From Candidatus Uhrbacteria bacterium (GTDB taxonomy: Bacteria > Patescibacteriota > Patescibacteriia > 2-12-FULL-60-25): a DNA stretch of 64,000 nt. The stretch covers positions 1-64,000 of the forward strand of contig JADZFU010000001.1 in NCBI GenBank assembly GCA_020854265.1, read 5' to 3'. Each line of letters starts with the position of its first letter. Positions within the stretch are counted from its first letter, which is position 1. A program made the translations under genes and the position numbers. The notes below the pieces were generated by a model. That model did not search any database. It was given only the letters and a program-made list of their open reading frames with translations, and was not told the DNA's origin. Below, piece after piece: positions 24,835 through 35,688 of this stretch.

Positions 24835-27800
24835 TTATTCAACCGGCCTGATTTGGATAGAGCCTGGGTAAACAACCCACGGTCTTAAATGATCGGTTCT
24901 TTGTGATGAGATGTTTGGGTTTGTTATTGCACATTCATTATCCAAGCGCGTGGTATCAGGCGAATTCAATCTGGTGGTTTGCGGAGCAGCGTAAGGTGAG
25001 GCCGCATAGCAGCCGCCATATGGATGCGGAACATACGGATTTGAATCTGCCAAAGTTCCGCCCAAAACCGAGCCGCGGCACTCGCCCGTACACCAGCCCC
25101 AATTATCCTGAACCATCACACGCGGCGTGAATTTGCAGGAATTGGTCAAGGCATCGAAGCAGCCTGATTGGCCAGTGGATGGATCATTATTGGGCGCGAT
25201 GTCTGCCGCAGGCAAGCATACATCCCCAGGTGAACAACCGGCTCCCGGAGTAGCCCCTGCAGATGTGCCGGTTTCGACTGGTGCACCTGGCGTACAGGTT
25301 TTATTTGGGTCACGGGAGCAGCGGCCTGCAGGAGTGCCACAGGACGGAAGATCCGTTGCAGCATTCGTCGGACAAGTATAGGTGTGCGAGAAGTCAAAGT
25401 ATCCTTGCTCACAAGCTTCCTGCGTATTTCCGAACATGGTGCGGATGGCACAGCGATCCTCGACTCCGCCAATGGTACATTCAGCATCACTTGAGCACGT
25501 ACGGAACGGAGACTTTTCACATGTTCCAGTTCCGACACAGCGGCCGGCGGCCGGCGGACAATCGGAATCGGTATTACAGGTGAGACCCGGGACATTGGAA
25601 CATTCGCGCTGGGTGCCGCAGAAGGCTTTACGGTTTTTAAGACGAGTATCCGCAATATCGGTTTTGTTTCCATCACCCCAATCCACAATGACTTGGCGCA
25701 ATGGCATTTGGTTATGCGAACCCCATGCGTAGAAGCGGATCACACCCTTGCTTTGACCAATGCCGCCATTAATCACACCTTCGGCCAAACCATTGAAGGA
25801 GAAGGTGTTCACACGGGCAATGGGACATTGGCCCGGCGCTGCACACGTACGCGTATCAGGTGCGGCGATTTGCGGCGGACGCGGAGTGTAGTACGAGACG
25901 TAGCGGAAATTATCCGGAGTCAGACCCGAGAAGCCGAAGAATGATGGCGTGTAGTGGCCAATGGTGACATCGGTTGGCAATGGTATGAGCGAGGCAGGGT
26001 CAAGCGCACCGCCTGCGCCCGTGCTCGTTCGATTGTAGACCATGAGACCGCAGTACTCATCGGACGGATTTGGACACAAGTCGAGACGCGGGTAGTAACC
26101 GCCAGCATGCGTACAAAGGTTATTGTCGGCGTCCGGATCATCTGACGTGGATTCAGACAGAGCCGAACCAGCAGGATACGCGCATTGCGATACCGGAGTC
26201 TGCGTGGGTCCGGTTGAGACCGGTCCACAGACGGCAGTCGGGATCGGAGTGGTACATGAATCGCCGGTGTCTGGAGCAGCGGTGAGATTGCAGAGCTTGC
26301 CCTCCATGAGACCTCCATTGCATCGGCCGATATTTCCATTGCGGCATGCTGCCAAGTCCGGCTGGGCCGTACAGGCACCGCGCTGGGTATCATCGATACC
26401 GTTGAAATTGTCATTCGTGAAATTACAGTCGGCTGCGACACGGCAGCGTTTTGCACCGAGATTGATCGACGGATACGTAGAGAGTCCGGTAACCGTGCTG
26501 AAATTACATGTTCCGAAGCCGCTCGCACCAACGCCATCACAAGTTGCAGTGTCGATACGAACCGGACAATCGATGCTGAAGTCACCCGGTATCAAACAGC
26601 GGGCACCAATCAAACTATCATCGCCGGTTGTCGTATTTTCTTTGTTGATATTCGGGCCGAAATCGGTATTACATCCGAGCGCGCCAGGATCGAGTTCGCG
26701 CGCACGCTGCGGAGAAACCGGTACACCGCCGCCGAGGGTCGGGTGCGTCATTGTATTGTCGGGATTTACCGTCCAGCTGCCTTGCGCCACACAGTCATTT
26801 CGAACCGTTACCTGTCCCGTGCCGATAGAAGGCAAGGTAGGTCCGCGGCAAACCAGCGCATTGTCGGAACAGACAATTCCATTGCTCGTACCAGATTGGG
26901 AATTACACACCTGAATATCCGTACAGTCTTGCGCGGAGAGCATGCGCGGGTCGCAAACGCCGTCGGTCTGACACTCCGGTGCGCCAAGGCCATCAACCGA
27001 GCACTTCACGCCCTTAAGCGGGCCGGCGAGACAAACCCGATCAGACTTAGTAACTGCAACATCGTGGAAACGATAGATGCGGTAGACTCGGGCAAAAATA
27101 TTGGAGAGGTATGCCCACTTGTCGCGCGGGATCGTGTTGTTTTGGTAGTAAGAGCGGACGCCTGAAGCGAGGAAGCCCGGAGGGTTGAGCGGATCAAATC
27201 CGGCAAGCTCTCCGCCGTTTTGGAAGAGCGGATCCTCGCCTGCTACGCGCGTATTGAGCGCACTCGAGAACGGCGAATTTTTAACCGAGTATTGCATGCC
27301 GGTTGCCGGATCGCGGTAGCCGGATCGCGGATTAATGCGGTCCGTATATGCAGCATCCTGGTTTGTGCCCGAGCTCCTGACCTCGGCCAATTCACGGCAA
27401 ACGGAGGCGGCGCCTACCTTGATATTGAAGTACATGTAGCGCTGGTCATCTTCGGAGTTGCCAGAACACGCTGAAACCCAGAACCCGACAAAACGCCACG
27501 GACCTACGACATCGCTCGGACTGATGGTTGAAGGCGCACCCGGCGTATTTGACGCCAGAGTCTGGAATACGGCACGAATCGAGAAGTACGGTCGTGATGC
27601 GTCACACGTGCGGCGGAGCGGATTGGCGCGGATCGCGAGCAGGGACTGGGTTATTGAATCGGTTGCGCCATCCGGGTAAATACCGATGAATTTTTGTTCG
27701 TCGTCGTCACGATAACCTGTTTCCCATGTCTTGAAGTAGCAGGTATCTCCTCCCGTGATTTCGCCGCCCTCAACCTCGGTATCATCATCAACGCACGGAC

Positions 27801-30800
27801 CCGTGAGCGGCCGGTCGGCGTTTTGAATCACTTCTTCGGTGGCACGCGTCAAGAACGGCTGGTAGTCACGCTTAAGACCATCGCTCCAGACAGAATATGC
27901 TGATGCGCGACTGGATGGATTTGCATAATCGATTTGCGGAACATTATCGACCCATTCTGCTTGATATCCGCAGGCCAATCGGCCTTCTTGACCATTGGTG
28001 ATCGGATCGATCTGGAAGTAGCCGATATTATTCTCTGACATCAAGCTATTTACATCAGCCGCGAGTACCGAAGCGTCTGCAGCATCCCCGTCTGAAGTTT
28101 CTCCATCTACATATCCGCCGAATGAGCGGACAAATTCAGGCGTATTGATACGGAAGAACGTTTCGCGATATCCGGTACCGGCATCAACCAAACGTAAAGC
28201 GTCTTCAATAATCTCTCCTTCACCATCGCCATCGGCTGCTTCACATGCCAGCTCGTTCGGCGTTTGGAAATTGGAGTATCCGTCGATTGACGTGCTGAAG
28301 AATTCACATTCATTCGGAGCGCAGCGATTGTCTTGACCGAGCCAATCCTCGTCAAAATGCATCTTGCTCATGCGGCCGACATAGGTACAATTTGCGCAAT
28401 AATCCGTTCCAAAGAATTGGCGGTCGTATGCTCCGCGCCAGTCGAAGTCTAAATCGACGGAGCGCGTTGCAGCTGCTGTTGTCTCCGGATGCAAGACGCC
28501 GCGGCCCCAATCCGTAAGTGCTTCGTTCACGGTTGACGGGTTCAGTACCTCGGTATTTCCGCGATAGCGTTTGAAGTGCTGGAAGTTGAGTTTGAGGACG
28601 GTCGGGTTACGTGCCGGTGCGACGCAATAATACTGACCGGCGTTTTGCGGCGGCTGATAGCCGGATGTCGGCTGCCAGTGGTACGGGTCTTTGCTTCCGA
28701 AGAGAATCGGGTTCGGATTGAAGGTGAGACAAGCGCGGTCGGTTTGGTCTACACCCAAGAAGCGCGTGGAATCGCGTTCAAGACATTGGCCAAAGATACC
28801 GCGGACAACCTCGAGTTTATTGAATGCGACACAGCGTCCTCCGCCGATTTCAGGTCCGCAACCGAGCGCTGCATTAGCGGCAGTTACGCCCTGACCAAGC
28901 TGGCTTGAACCGGTTCCGCCTGACACGCTCACATCGAGAATGCTGCTCGGCAGACAGGATTGTCCGTCACGCGGACCGCCTATACAGATACCGGCCGGCA
29001 CGGCCTGCGAATCGGGGCCAAAGAATTTGCTCTTGATGGATCCGTAATCGGCGCGCTTATAAGAGCAGACGCAGTCCTCTCCGTATTCGCATGTATTTGC
29101 ATTGGTAAATCCGGCGACCTTGGTTGGCTTAGGCGGATTCTCGGAGAACTCCCACGAGCTCACATATTTTGTTCCGAACGGCGAATCAGCCTCCGGATTT
29201 GCACGGCACTCGGCCGGCGGATACGCCTCGGTCAGAGTCACATCAAGACGCGGATCTTCGAGAGAGAATTTATCCGCCAAGTTTTGGAAGTCGGAGTTGT
29301 CCGACGGCGAGCGGACCGGCAGGTAACAATTGATGGTTCGTGCCGCAGCGAGACTGCACTGTTCACGGACAAAGAAGCCGATATTTCCGGTTGCAGGGTC
29401 CTGACACAAGCTCAAGTTTGGATTGGTGCGGGCGATTTCGGTATTGTCGAGCGGTATAGCCTCGCCAGCAGCCGGCGTATAACCGACAGGCGTGCCGCAA
29501 TACTGGATTCCGAGCAGAAGATCGGTACGGAGAGCGACCCGCATCGGCAATGCGGCGGCGAGACGGTAATCCAAGCCAAGGCGGAACGGCGCATCCGGAA
29601 CAACGCCCTTGGCGCCCTCAGCAGCCACGCGCACGGAGCGCGTATCCACGATTTGATACGCATCCGGCAAGGCGTATCCGGAGTAGTCGCGCTGGCCAAG
29701 ACCGACTTCGCGCGAGGCGTATACATCCGCATCAAAGAAGGTGCCGGAGGTAAGAATGCCAGCCGTGGTGGTTGATGTGCGGTCTACGTAATTCGAGCAG
29801 AAAATATCTTCCGGTTTGCCTGAAGCTTTATCGCACAGGGCAAGATTTACACAGATGTCTTTATATTCTCGCGTAGCGCTGTCGAAGACGGTTTCTGCAC
29901 TCTTACAGCCGAGCCACTGCGAGCAATCGCGGTCAATATTTACTTTGATGAGGAGGTTGGCCGTATTGTCCGTTGCACCGACGGTTTCACAGTACGGATC
30001 GGTCGGATTGCGAAGACAATCAACAGGCGATGTCGGGCGCAGACCTTGATCGCGGTACTTGGCATAGGATGCAGCCACATTGTACGTAACGATCGGATTG
30101 CTCATTTCGCGCATCAAGATACAACCGTTCGCTTCATCGATATTTCCCTGACATGATTCCTTATCGATACGATCGTTGTTTAGGAAATAGTACGGACGGC
30201 CTGTCGCATACAGCGGATCGGTCGTGTCATTCGGATCACGGAATTCCGTACAACTGTTCATGTTGGACGGACAGGTTCCGTACCATCCCGTATACGTTGC
30301 GTCTCCGCGGAGCGGCAAGGCAAAGTTATTGCCATTTTGCAAGATTTCCGGGTAACACGGAATATTCGATTCCTTTTCGAACCAGCCGGAGTAATCACGC
30401 TCTTCAAAGTTCTCCGGATCGCCGCCACCTAGGATGGTTAAAATATCCGGACGATCGTCAAAGTCGGCGACGGTCAGGCGCTGGCTCTCGCGGTATTCGC
30501 AAACTTTTTTATCCGGATTGCGGAAATAGTCTTTTCCTCCGACGCCGGTGAACTCCTCACAGAATTCTTCTGAAGGACGGCAGAGACCTTCGCCGTATTT
30601 GGTGATGTCGTCTTTCAAGTAGACGATTTCGTATGTTTCGACTGCGCGTCGGTCATTTGTGTAAACCGGTTTACCAAAGGCGCGGCAAGAAGCGTTTTCA
30701 GGACGACACAGCTTGGTACGGTCATAAATGGCATACACCATGCGGTCGCCGAGACGGGTTGTTGTGGTTCCCGGATAGATTGCTGGACCGTTATTGACCG

Positions 30801-33800
30801 GAACCGGTACCGAGTCATTCAAGCCAAAGGTTTGCGGACCGGATGCATCCGAGTTTCGAGTGTCAACAAAGGCGCGGCAGCCGATTGCTTCATCGCGGCA
30901 TAATCGCGTGAACCGGAAGGCGTTTACATTGTTGCCAAGACGGTCGCGGTAGGCGCGGCAACCGAGCATAGCCTGCGGCTCCGGCGTTCCGGCGAATGAG
31001 CGATCGCAGATCGCGGGCGTGGTCCAGCTATTATCCACTGCATATACCGTATCGCGGATTTCTTCGATGCGGACTTCGTCAATAAAGACCGAGCGGCCGC
31101 CGAGCGCTCCCGCAACGGTAAAGCGCAGGGTTGATGTCGCGCCTTCAGGTCCGTTCCACAAACCTATCGTATACTGCTGCCAATCCGCTCCCAGAGTGGC
31201 GTTGCCGACAGCTACTGCCGGTGCTGCGAGACTCGGGTTGCGAACCGACAAGGCAATGCTCAAACCGGAAGGACCTGGTGCCTTGGCCCAGAAGCTGACG
31301 CGATACAATCCTTGCGGACGAGAAATATACGAGACTTCGGTATTGGCAGCCGCCGAGAATAGGCGGAGGGATGAGTCGCCGACCAAAAGCGATTCTGTCG
31401 AGATTTCACCTGCGGAGAATGTTCCGCGGCCATCACGGAAGTTTTGGTTGACGGAAAGAAGGATATTGCCTGCACCTGAACCTGCAAAGCCTTTACAGCC
31501 AGCGGCAGGAGCCTGACAAACACGGCTTTGCGGAATGACGGCGTTATATGTACATTCGCCGGTTGTTTCGTTGAAGTCGCCGTCGGTGTTTTCGCAATCC
31601 GCGCGATTGGAACGGCGCGCAATGCGGAGCTGGGTACATTCGTCTGAAGACAGGATTGTTTGCGATTCGTAGCGGTAGAAGACGTTTCCGTCGCGGTCAT
31701 AGTACTGACGGCAATCGGGATCAACGCCTGTACGCCACAAAGCCGGATTACAGGAAACAGGATCCTTATACTGCCCATCCGGTCCGCGCTTCAAGGCCAA
31801 GTCAGGACCAATAACGGTCTCGCCCAATTCAACCGTGAGCGGAGCAGCGGATGCGATCAAGCTGAAGGTGCGCAATTGATAACCCGATGATTCGGAACCC
31901 TCCCATGTAAAGAAGGTGCGGGTACGGGCTGCATCCGGTTTGCGGCATGAACGCAGATAGCTGAGCGACAAAGATTGCTCCCCGCCTGCTGTCGAAGCTT
32001 CAATGTTGGTGAATGTTTCGCAACCGACATCTTCCTGACGACAAATGCTGGCCGTCGATGGAATGAAGTACGCCGTCCCCAAGTCGGCAGGATCGCTGAA
32101 CCGCGGATCCGGATCTGCGACAAGATCAAATGAAGAAGCTTGTTTGCGATATTCGGCATATCCGACACACTCCTGCGGACAAAGATCGTTGGATGAGAGG
32201 ATGGCTGGGATTTCTGGTCCCCCATTGCGGTCGGTATATCCCTGACAGCTTGCATCGACTTGGCGGCAGATTTTTGCAAAACGTCCACAAGCCGTTGATG
32301 TCGAGTTTTCGTCACAGCCGAGATCATCCGGTGGCATCTTCATGTGAACGACGGGCAAAACGGTATTTGCTCCGTTAATGTAGGCCGTGGCGAATTCGCT
32401 TTCTTCTACCTGCACGGCATCAAGAAGCGTATTGCTGCCCGAGATGGAAAGCGTTGCCGAGCGGGTACCCGGAGCAGAGAGGAATGAACATTCGAAGCGC
32501 TGCCATGTGCTGCCGAGACCCGTAGCCGTCATATGCGGAAGAAGCTCGGTCGCAGTACATCCGTTTGAACGGAACAATGGGCCGGTAACCGCCGTGGAAA
32601 TTGCTGCACCCGAACCGTCGGTTGATGTGTATTGGTTCAAGACAGTCGTGAAACTGGATGCGCCTGCTGTTTTGGCGCGTACATATATAGATAAGGTCAA
32701 CAAACGTCCGCCGTTCATCGGAATGGTTTGTGTTGCGGCGGATGCGACGGTCTCGTAGGACGAAGCGCCGTCAAATCCGGCGGTACCTTCGGTAACGAGA
32801 GGCGGCAAGAATGCGCCCACCCCAGGAACCGACCAGTTCTCAAGTCGAGCAGGAGAGCCGGCGACGATTTCAAACGAGGGGTTCTGGATGTAATTTAATG
32901 ATGAACCTCCTACTTCGGCAGCATAAAGCTTGGTACAGCCTTCGTCGCTCGCGGAACATGGCTGGATGGTGCTGTCGAAGTATGTTCGTGCCGACGTCCA
33001 GTTACCGGCCGAGTCGCGCGTCGTCGCATAGCCAAGACAGCCGATATTTGAAGCAGAACAGACGCCGTAGTCTATCGTGGAGCGGAGATAGGATTCGTTT
33101 CTTCCCTGACGCGAGGTATACGACTGACAGCTGGCAAAATGCGCCGGACATTCGTCGGCATTGAACCGGTAGACGGTTTTTTCGGCGACACAGTAACCGA
33201 ATCCTCCGACACACTCCCCTTTATCATTGCGGCGCAGACAGGTTTGGATGTCGCGGCACTCTTGGCGGCGCTGCGAGAAACGTTCGGAAGCGAGCGTGTC
33301 GCTATAGCCGGCTAACTGACATTGCTGCTGGAATGATGTGATGACCCAATTTGGATCGACCAAGCGGCACCACGGATTATCCGCATCGCGGTTTCCATCG
33401 GCATTACAACGCGTAAAGCCCTCGACCACTTCACCCAAGGTTACGCAGCGGCCGGTTGTACAGCGGTCAATATTTTGTTGGGAATTAGCTGCGAACTCCA
33501 AACCGACCGGCAAAATACGCATGGCACGGAGCTTGGCGAGATTTCCGGCACAGTATGCATAGGTGTAGCAGCGGCGGTCTTGGTTGCGGCGGGCGTCTGC
33601 CACAGGAACAAGTTCCCAATCACTCTTCAAGAATCCGTCACGCAATGCAGACGCGATGGTGATGCCGCCTTGAGTCCCTTTTGGCTGGATCGCGGAGGCA
33701 AGACTTTGGTCGGCGGTACAATTCCATAATCCTCGGTTGTCCGGACACGCGATCATTTCACCAACAATTTCTACGTCGCTAACACGAAGCAGATTTACCT

Positions 33801-34881
33801 GTTTGAGATCGATATTTGCTCGGCGCGTATCGGTCTGGTTGCGGCGAATCACGGCATCGGGGCTGGAAGCCTGGCGCTGGGCATCCAAATCGCTGAAATC
33901 AAAGGCACCGACAATGCCGCGCGACATGATGCGCTCCATCATCTTGTTTGTAAGCGTATTGATAAACAGCGACGCCGTGTATTGAGCCAGCGATGCGAAG
34001 CCTTGTTCGAATGCCGTACCCATGGTTGCCAAAAATGCATCGGATTGCGACTGGGCTGGTTCTTTGACCAGCTTCTCGGTTGTCTGCTCTTTTACGAGGC
34101 TAGCGGGAGTACCGATTTTTTCGCTCACTTTGCCCTGTTCTACCGCTTTAAAGCCTTCACCCTCAAGTCGTTCAAGTTTTTTTCCAGCGACTTTTTTTGC
34201 AATAGCATCTGTCGAGCGGCCGAGAATGGTTGCACTCAAACCGATATCGCTCGTATCGTTGCGGATGCTGAAATTTACATTACTCAAAACATCCTCATTG
34301 GTGAGGGTGGCGGCCAGCTGTTCATAGTTTTGGACGATGTCTTGAAAATCACATCGCGGACGGCCTGGGCGCTGCGCATTCGGATCAAGTCCGGGGATAT
34401 TGGTCAGACCGCCTCCGATTGAGGATTGATTTCCGAGAGAAAATTGGAGATCAAGCAGGCTCGAAGGATTGGGTGGCGCGCATAAATCGATTCCGATGGT
34501 TTGAAAAAACGTGTTATTGGACAATGAGCCGATAAATTCTCCTGCCGTGTCCCCTGCCACATTCTCGAGGTATTTTCCAAAACCGTCTTCAAATACGAGC
34601 GCGGCCTGCCCCTTGCCGCCAGACGCGATAAAGTTGGCTGCGTCATACGCGATTTGTCCTGCAAATTGACGGGCTGCGTTAAAGAAAGCTGTTACAGCCG
34701 CCTGCGCGAGCTGCTGAAGAATTGTGTCTAGAACACTTTGGGTTTTTTGCGGCACGTTTTCCACGATCGTGATCTGCGCCCGTGCTTGGTGCACGAAGAG
34801 CGGACTGCTGCCGACACCCAATATAGCCAGCAAGGCCATGGATGCGGCGGCGATATGTTTGAAACGTGGGCGGAAATGCAT
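24835..34881 (-). CDS. Giant cysteine-rich secreted surface protein (3348 residues)
   Basis: At 10 kb this is the largest gene here. A signal peptide (1-35, ends ARA-Q) is followed by an Ala-rich amphipathic region (about 40-400) and then a very long cysteine-rich body. A recurring unit has the form C-R/Q-x4-G/S-C-x2-F/Y (ICRQEDVGCETF, VCQAPAAGCKGF, LCRDEAIGCRAF, LCRPENASCRAF). Two jelly-roll, CBM4/9-like segments lie near residues 655-845 and 1125-1290. A PKD-like VDWGDGN lies near 3050, surrounded by CNTDSDC/CSSDAEC-type repeats. No sortase motif or C-terminal membrane helix is visible. Probably an extracellular adhesin or host-contact protein stabilised by disulfides. It is 6 nt downstream of, and likely co-transcribed with, the TSP3-repeat membrane protein. 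Confidence 0.8.
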   Translation of the reverse strand: MHFRPRFKHIAAASMALLAILGVGSSPLFVHQARAQITIVENVPQKTQSVLDTILQQLAQAAVTAFFNAARQFAGQIAYDAANFIASGGKGQAALVFEDGFGKYLENVAGDTAGEFIGSLSNNTFFQTIGIDLCAPPNPSSLLDLQFSLGNQSSIGGGLTNIPGLDPNAQRPGRPRCDFQDIVQNYEQLAATLTNEDVLSNVNFSIRNDTSDIGLSATILGRSTDAIAKKVAGKKLERLEGEGFKAVEQGKVSEKIGTPASLVKEQTTEKLVKEPAQSQSDAFLATMGTAFEQGFASLAQYTASLFINTLTNKMMERIMSRGIVGAFDFSDLDAQRQASSPDAVIRRNQTDTRRANIDLKQVNLLRVSDVEIVGEMIACPDNRGLWNCTADQSLASAIQPKGTQGGITIASALRDGFLKSDWELVPVADARRNQDRRCYTYAYCAGNLAKLRAMRILPVGLEFAANSQQNIDRCTTGRCVTLGEVVEGFTRCNADGNRDADNPWCRLVDPNWVITSFQQQCQLAGYSDTLASERFSQRRQECRDIQTCLRRNDKGECVGGFGYCVAEKTVYRFNADECPAHFASCQSYTSRQGRNESYLRSTIDYGVCSASNIGCLGYATTRDSAGNWTSARTYFDSTIQPCSASDEGCTKLYAAEVGGSSLNYIQNPSFEIVAGSPARLENWSVPGVGAFLPPLVTEGTAGFDGASSYETVASAATQTIPMNGGRLLTLSIYVRAKTAGASSFTTVLNQYTSTDGSGAAISTAVTGPLFRSNGCTATELLPHMTATGLGSTWQRFECSFLSAPGTRSATLSISGSNTLLDAVQVEESEFATAYINGANTVLPVVHMKMPPDDLGCDENSTSTACGRFAKICRQVDASCQGYTDRNGGPEIPAILSSNDLCPQECVGYAEYRKQASSFDLVADPDPRFSDPADLGTAYFIPSTASICRQEDVGCETFTNIEASTAGGEQSLSLSYLRSCRKPDAARTRTFFTWEGSESSGYQLRTFSLIASAAPLTVELGETVIGPDLALKRGPDGQYKDPVSCNPALWRTGVDPDCRQYYDRDGNVFYRYESQTILSSDECTQLRIARRSNRADCENTDGDFNETTGECTYNAVIPQSRVCQAPAAGCKGFAGSGAGNILLSVNQNFRDGRGTFSAGEISTESLLVGDSSLRLFSAAANTEVSYISRPQGLYRVSFWAKAPGPSGLSIALSVRNPSLAAPAVAVGNATLGADWQQYTIGLWNGPEGATSTLRFTVAGALGGRSVFIDEVRIEEIRDTVYAVDNSWTTPAICDRSFAGTPEPQAMLGCRAYRDRLGNNVNAFRFTRLCRDEAIGCRAFVDTRNSDASGPQTFGLNDSVPVPVNNGPAIYPGTTTTRLGDRMVYAIYDRTKLCRPENASCRAFGKPVYTNDRRAVETYEIVYLKDDITKYGEGLCRPSEEFCEEFTGVGGKDYFRNPDKKVCEYRESQRLTVADFDDRPDILTILGGGDPENFEERDYSGWFEKESNIPCYPEILQNGNNFALPLRGDATYTGWYGTCPSNMNSCTEFRDPNDTTDPLYATGRPYYFLNNDRIDKESCQGNIDEANGCILMREMSNPIVTYNVAASYAKYRDQGLRPTSPVDCLRNPTDPYCETVGATDNTANLLIKVNIDRDCSQWLGCKSAETVFDSATREYKDICVNLALCDKASGKPEDIFCSNYVDRTSTTTAGILTSGTFFDADVYASREVGLGQRDYSGYALPDAYQIVDTRSVRVAAEGAKGVVPDAPFRLGLDYRLAAALPMRVALRTDLLLGIQYCGTPVGYTPAAGEAIPLDNTEIARTNPNLSLCQDPATGNIGFFVREQCSLAAARTINCYLPVRSPSDNSDFQNLADKFSLEDPRLDVTLTEAYPPAECRANPEADSPFGTKYVSSWEFSENPPKPTKVAGFTNANTCEYGEDCVCSYKRADYGSIKSKFFGPDSQAVPAGICIGGPRDGQSCLPSSILDVSVSGGTGSSQLGQGVTAANAALGCGPEIGGGRCVAFNKLEVVRGIFGQCLERDSTRFLGVDQTDRACLTFNPNPILFGSKDPYHWQPTSGYQPPQNAGQYYCVAPARNPTVLKLNFQHFKRYRGNTEVLNPSTVNEALTDWGRGVLHPETTAAATRSVDLDFDWRGAYDRQFFGTDYCANCTYVGRMSKMHFDEDWLGQDNRCAPNECEFFSTSIDGYSNFQTPNELACEAADGDGEGEIIEDALRLVDAGTGYRETFFRINTPEFVRSFGGYVDGETSDGDAADASVLAADVNSLMSENNIGYFQIDPITNGQEGRLACGYQAEWVDNVPQIDYANPSSRASAYSVWSDGLKRDYQPFLTRATEEVIQNADRPLTGPCVDDDTEVEGGEITGGDTCYFKTWETGYRDDDEQKFIGIYPDGATDSITQSLLAIRANPLRRTCDASRPYFSIRAVFQTLASNTPGAPSTISPSDVVGPWRFVGFWVSACSGNSEDDQRYMYFNIKVGAASVCRELAEVRSSGTNQDAAYTDRINPRSGYRDPATGMQYSVKNSPFSSALNTRVAGEDPLFQNGGELAGFDPLNPPGFLASGVRSYYQNNTIPRDKWAYLSNIFARVYRIYRFHDVAVTKSDRVCLAGPLKGVKCSVDGLGAPECQTDGVCDPRMLSAQDCTDIQVCNSQSGTSNGIVCSDNALVCRGPTLPSIGTGQVTVRNDCVAQGSWTVNPDNTMTHPTLGGGVPVSPQRARELDPGALGCNTDFGPNINKENTTTGDDSLIGARCLIPGDFSIDCPVRIDTATCDGVGASGFGTCNFSTVTGLSTYPSINLGAKRCRVAADCNFTNDNFNGIDDTQRGACTAQPDLAACRNGNIGRCNGGLMEGKLCNLTAAPDTGDSCTTPIPTAVCGPVSTGPTQTPVSQCAYPAGSALSESTSDDPDADNNLCTHAGGYYPRLDLCPNPSDEYCGLMVYNRTSTGAGGALDPASLIPLPTDVTIGHYTPSFFGFSGLTPDNFRYVSYYTPRPPQIAAPDTRTCAAPGQCPIARVNTFSFNGLAEGVINGGIGQSKGVIRFYAWGSHNQMPLRQVIVDWGDGNKTDIADTRLKNRKAFCGTQRECSNVPGLTCNTDSDCPPAAGRCVGTGTCEKSPFRTCSSDAECTIGGVEDRCAIRTMFGNTQEACEQGYFDFSHTYTCPTNAATDLPSCGTPAGRCSRDPNKTCTPGAPVETGTSAGATPGAGCSPGDVCLPAADIAPNNDPSTGQSGCFDALTNSCKFTPRVMVQDNWGWCTGECRGSVLGGTLADSNPYVPHPYGGCYAASPYAAPQTTRLNSPDTTRLDNECAITNPNISSQRTDHLRPWVVYPGSIQIRPVE

Positions 34882-34887
34882 ACAAGA

Positions 34888-35613
34888 CTAGGGTGCGGTA
34901 GGTGCGGTGGTTGTTGGATTGTTAATGGGGACTCCTTGCTTTGTTGCGGCCTGACGGATCTTGAGGACCTCGGCGTAGGTTGCGCGGTAGAGCGCAGTAA
35001 CCTCGGCATCGGTGAGCGGCGAAATGGTCGCGCTGTCGGACAAACCGTTCTCTATGAGCAAGGCGCGCATGCGTGACGGAGAGACGGTTGCCGGATCGGG
35101 CGCGTTTTGGATGAAGGCCGCGGCACCAGTGAGCGTACCGGGCGCTTGGACTTGCTCCACCTCGAGCAATGCGCTGAACGACGATGAGGCCGTTCCGCTC
35201 TGCTGCTGATTGGCGAGCTGGTCACAGCGCTGACCCTGCGGACAATTGGGATCGGACCCTTGTGCAATCTCGATTGCATCAATGATGTCATCAGAGTCCG
35301 TGTCCGCGAGATACGGCGAAGTGCGGTACGTATTAAGCTCGCTCCAATCGCTAAGACCGTCTCGGTCGGTGTCGCGCTCTCGAGACGCTTGAGCCTCATT
35401 GGCTTCGCGCGCCTGCTTCTCGTAGATGGGACGAGCTTGGTCAAGAACGGATTTTGGTACAAGGAACGGCGTACTCAAATGCGAACGCATGTAGGCAGTC
35501 GACAGGACGACGATAAGGATACCACAAATTCCGATAATGCTCGCCGAAAAACGCCTCTCTCCGGGAAGCTGGCTCCACCATTCCTTTAACCGCGTGACAG
35601 GCTCCAAGGCCAT
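34888..35613 (-). CDS. Membrane-anchored protein with TSP3 calcium repeat, partner of the giant protein
   Basis: A 241-residue protein with one membrane segment near 24-42, then a coiled region, a pair of Asp-rich thrombospondin type 3 repeats (DTDRDGLSDWSE, DTDSDDIIDAIE, about 80-120), a Cys-containing spacer (CPQGQRC), and a C-terminal helical domain. No catalytic motif. Its stop is 6 nt before the giant gene, implying a shared transcript; I infer a role in anchoring or exporting that protein. The ATG lies 6 nt after TGC-TATACT, so the mRNA is predicted leaderless. Confidence 0.6.
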   Translation of the reverse strand: MALEPVTRLKEWWSQLPGERRFSASIIGICGILIVVLSTAYMRSHLSTPFLVPKSVLDQARPIYEKQAREANEAQASRERDTDRDGLSDWSELNTYRTSPYLADTDSDDIIDAIEIAQGSDPNCPQGQRCDQLANQQQSGTASSSFSALLEVEQVQAPGTLTGAAAFIQNAPDPATVSPSRMRALLIENGLSDSATISPLTDAEVTALYRATYAEVLKIRQAATKQGVPINNPTTTAPTAP

Positions 35614-35619
35614 GGGAAA

Positions 35620-35628
35620 AGTATAGCA
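35620..35628 (-). promoter_or_regulatory. Extended -10 promoter of the giant-protein operon
   Basis: Minus-strand TGC-TATACT (35628 to 35620) ends 6 nt before the ATG at 35613. The -35 region is weak (TTACGG at 17 nt). Confidence 0.5.
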
Positions 35629-35669
35629 AGCTTACCGATATTCCGTAAGAAGAATTGGGGAAAAACTTA

Positions 35670-35678
35670 TGGTATACT
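35670..35678 (+). promoter_or_regulatory. Extended -10 promoter of hsp20
   Basis: TGG-TATACT (35670-35678) ends 10 nt before the ATG at 35689, leaving a leader of only a few nucleotides. It is divergent from the giant-protein promoter 42 nt away. Confidence 0.5.
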
Positions 35679-35688
35679 CCGTCCAAGT

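Noticed and set aside
28960..29775. Plus-strand ORF inside the giant gene
   Set aside because: One of many antisense frames in this Cys/Arg-rich gene; no signal or similarity.
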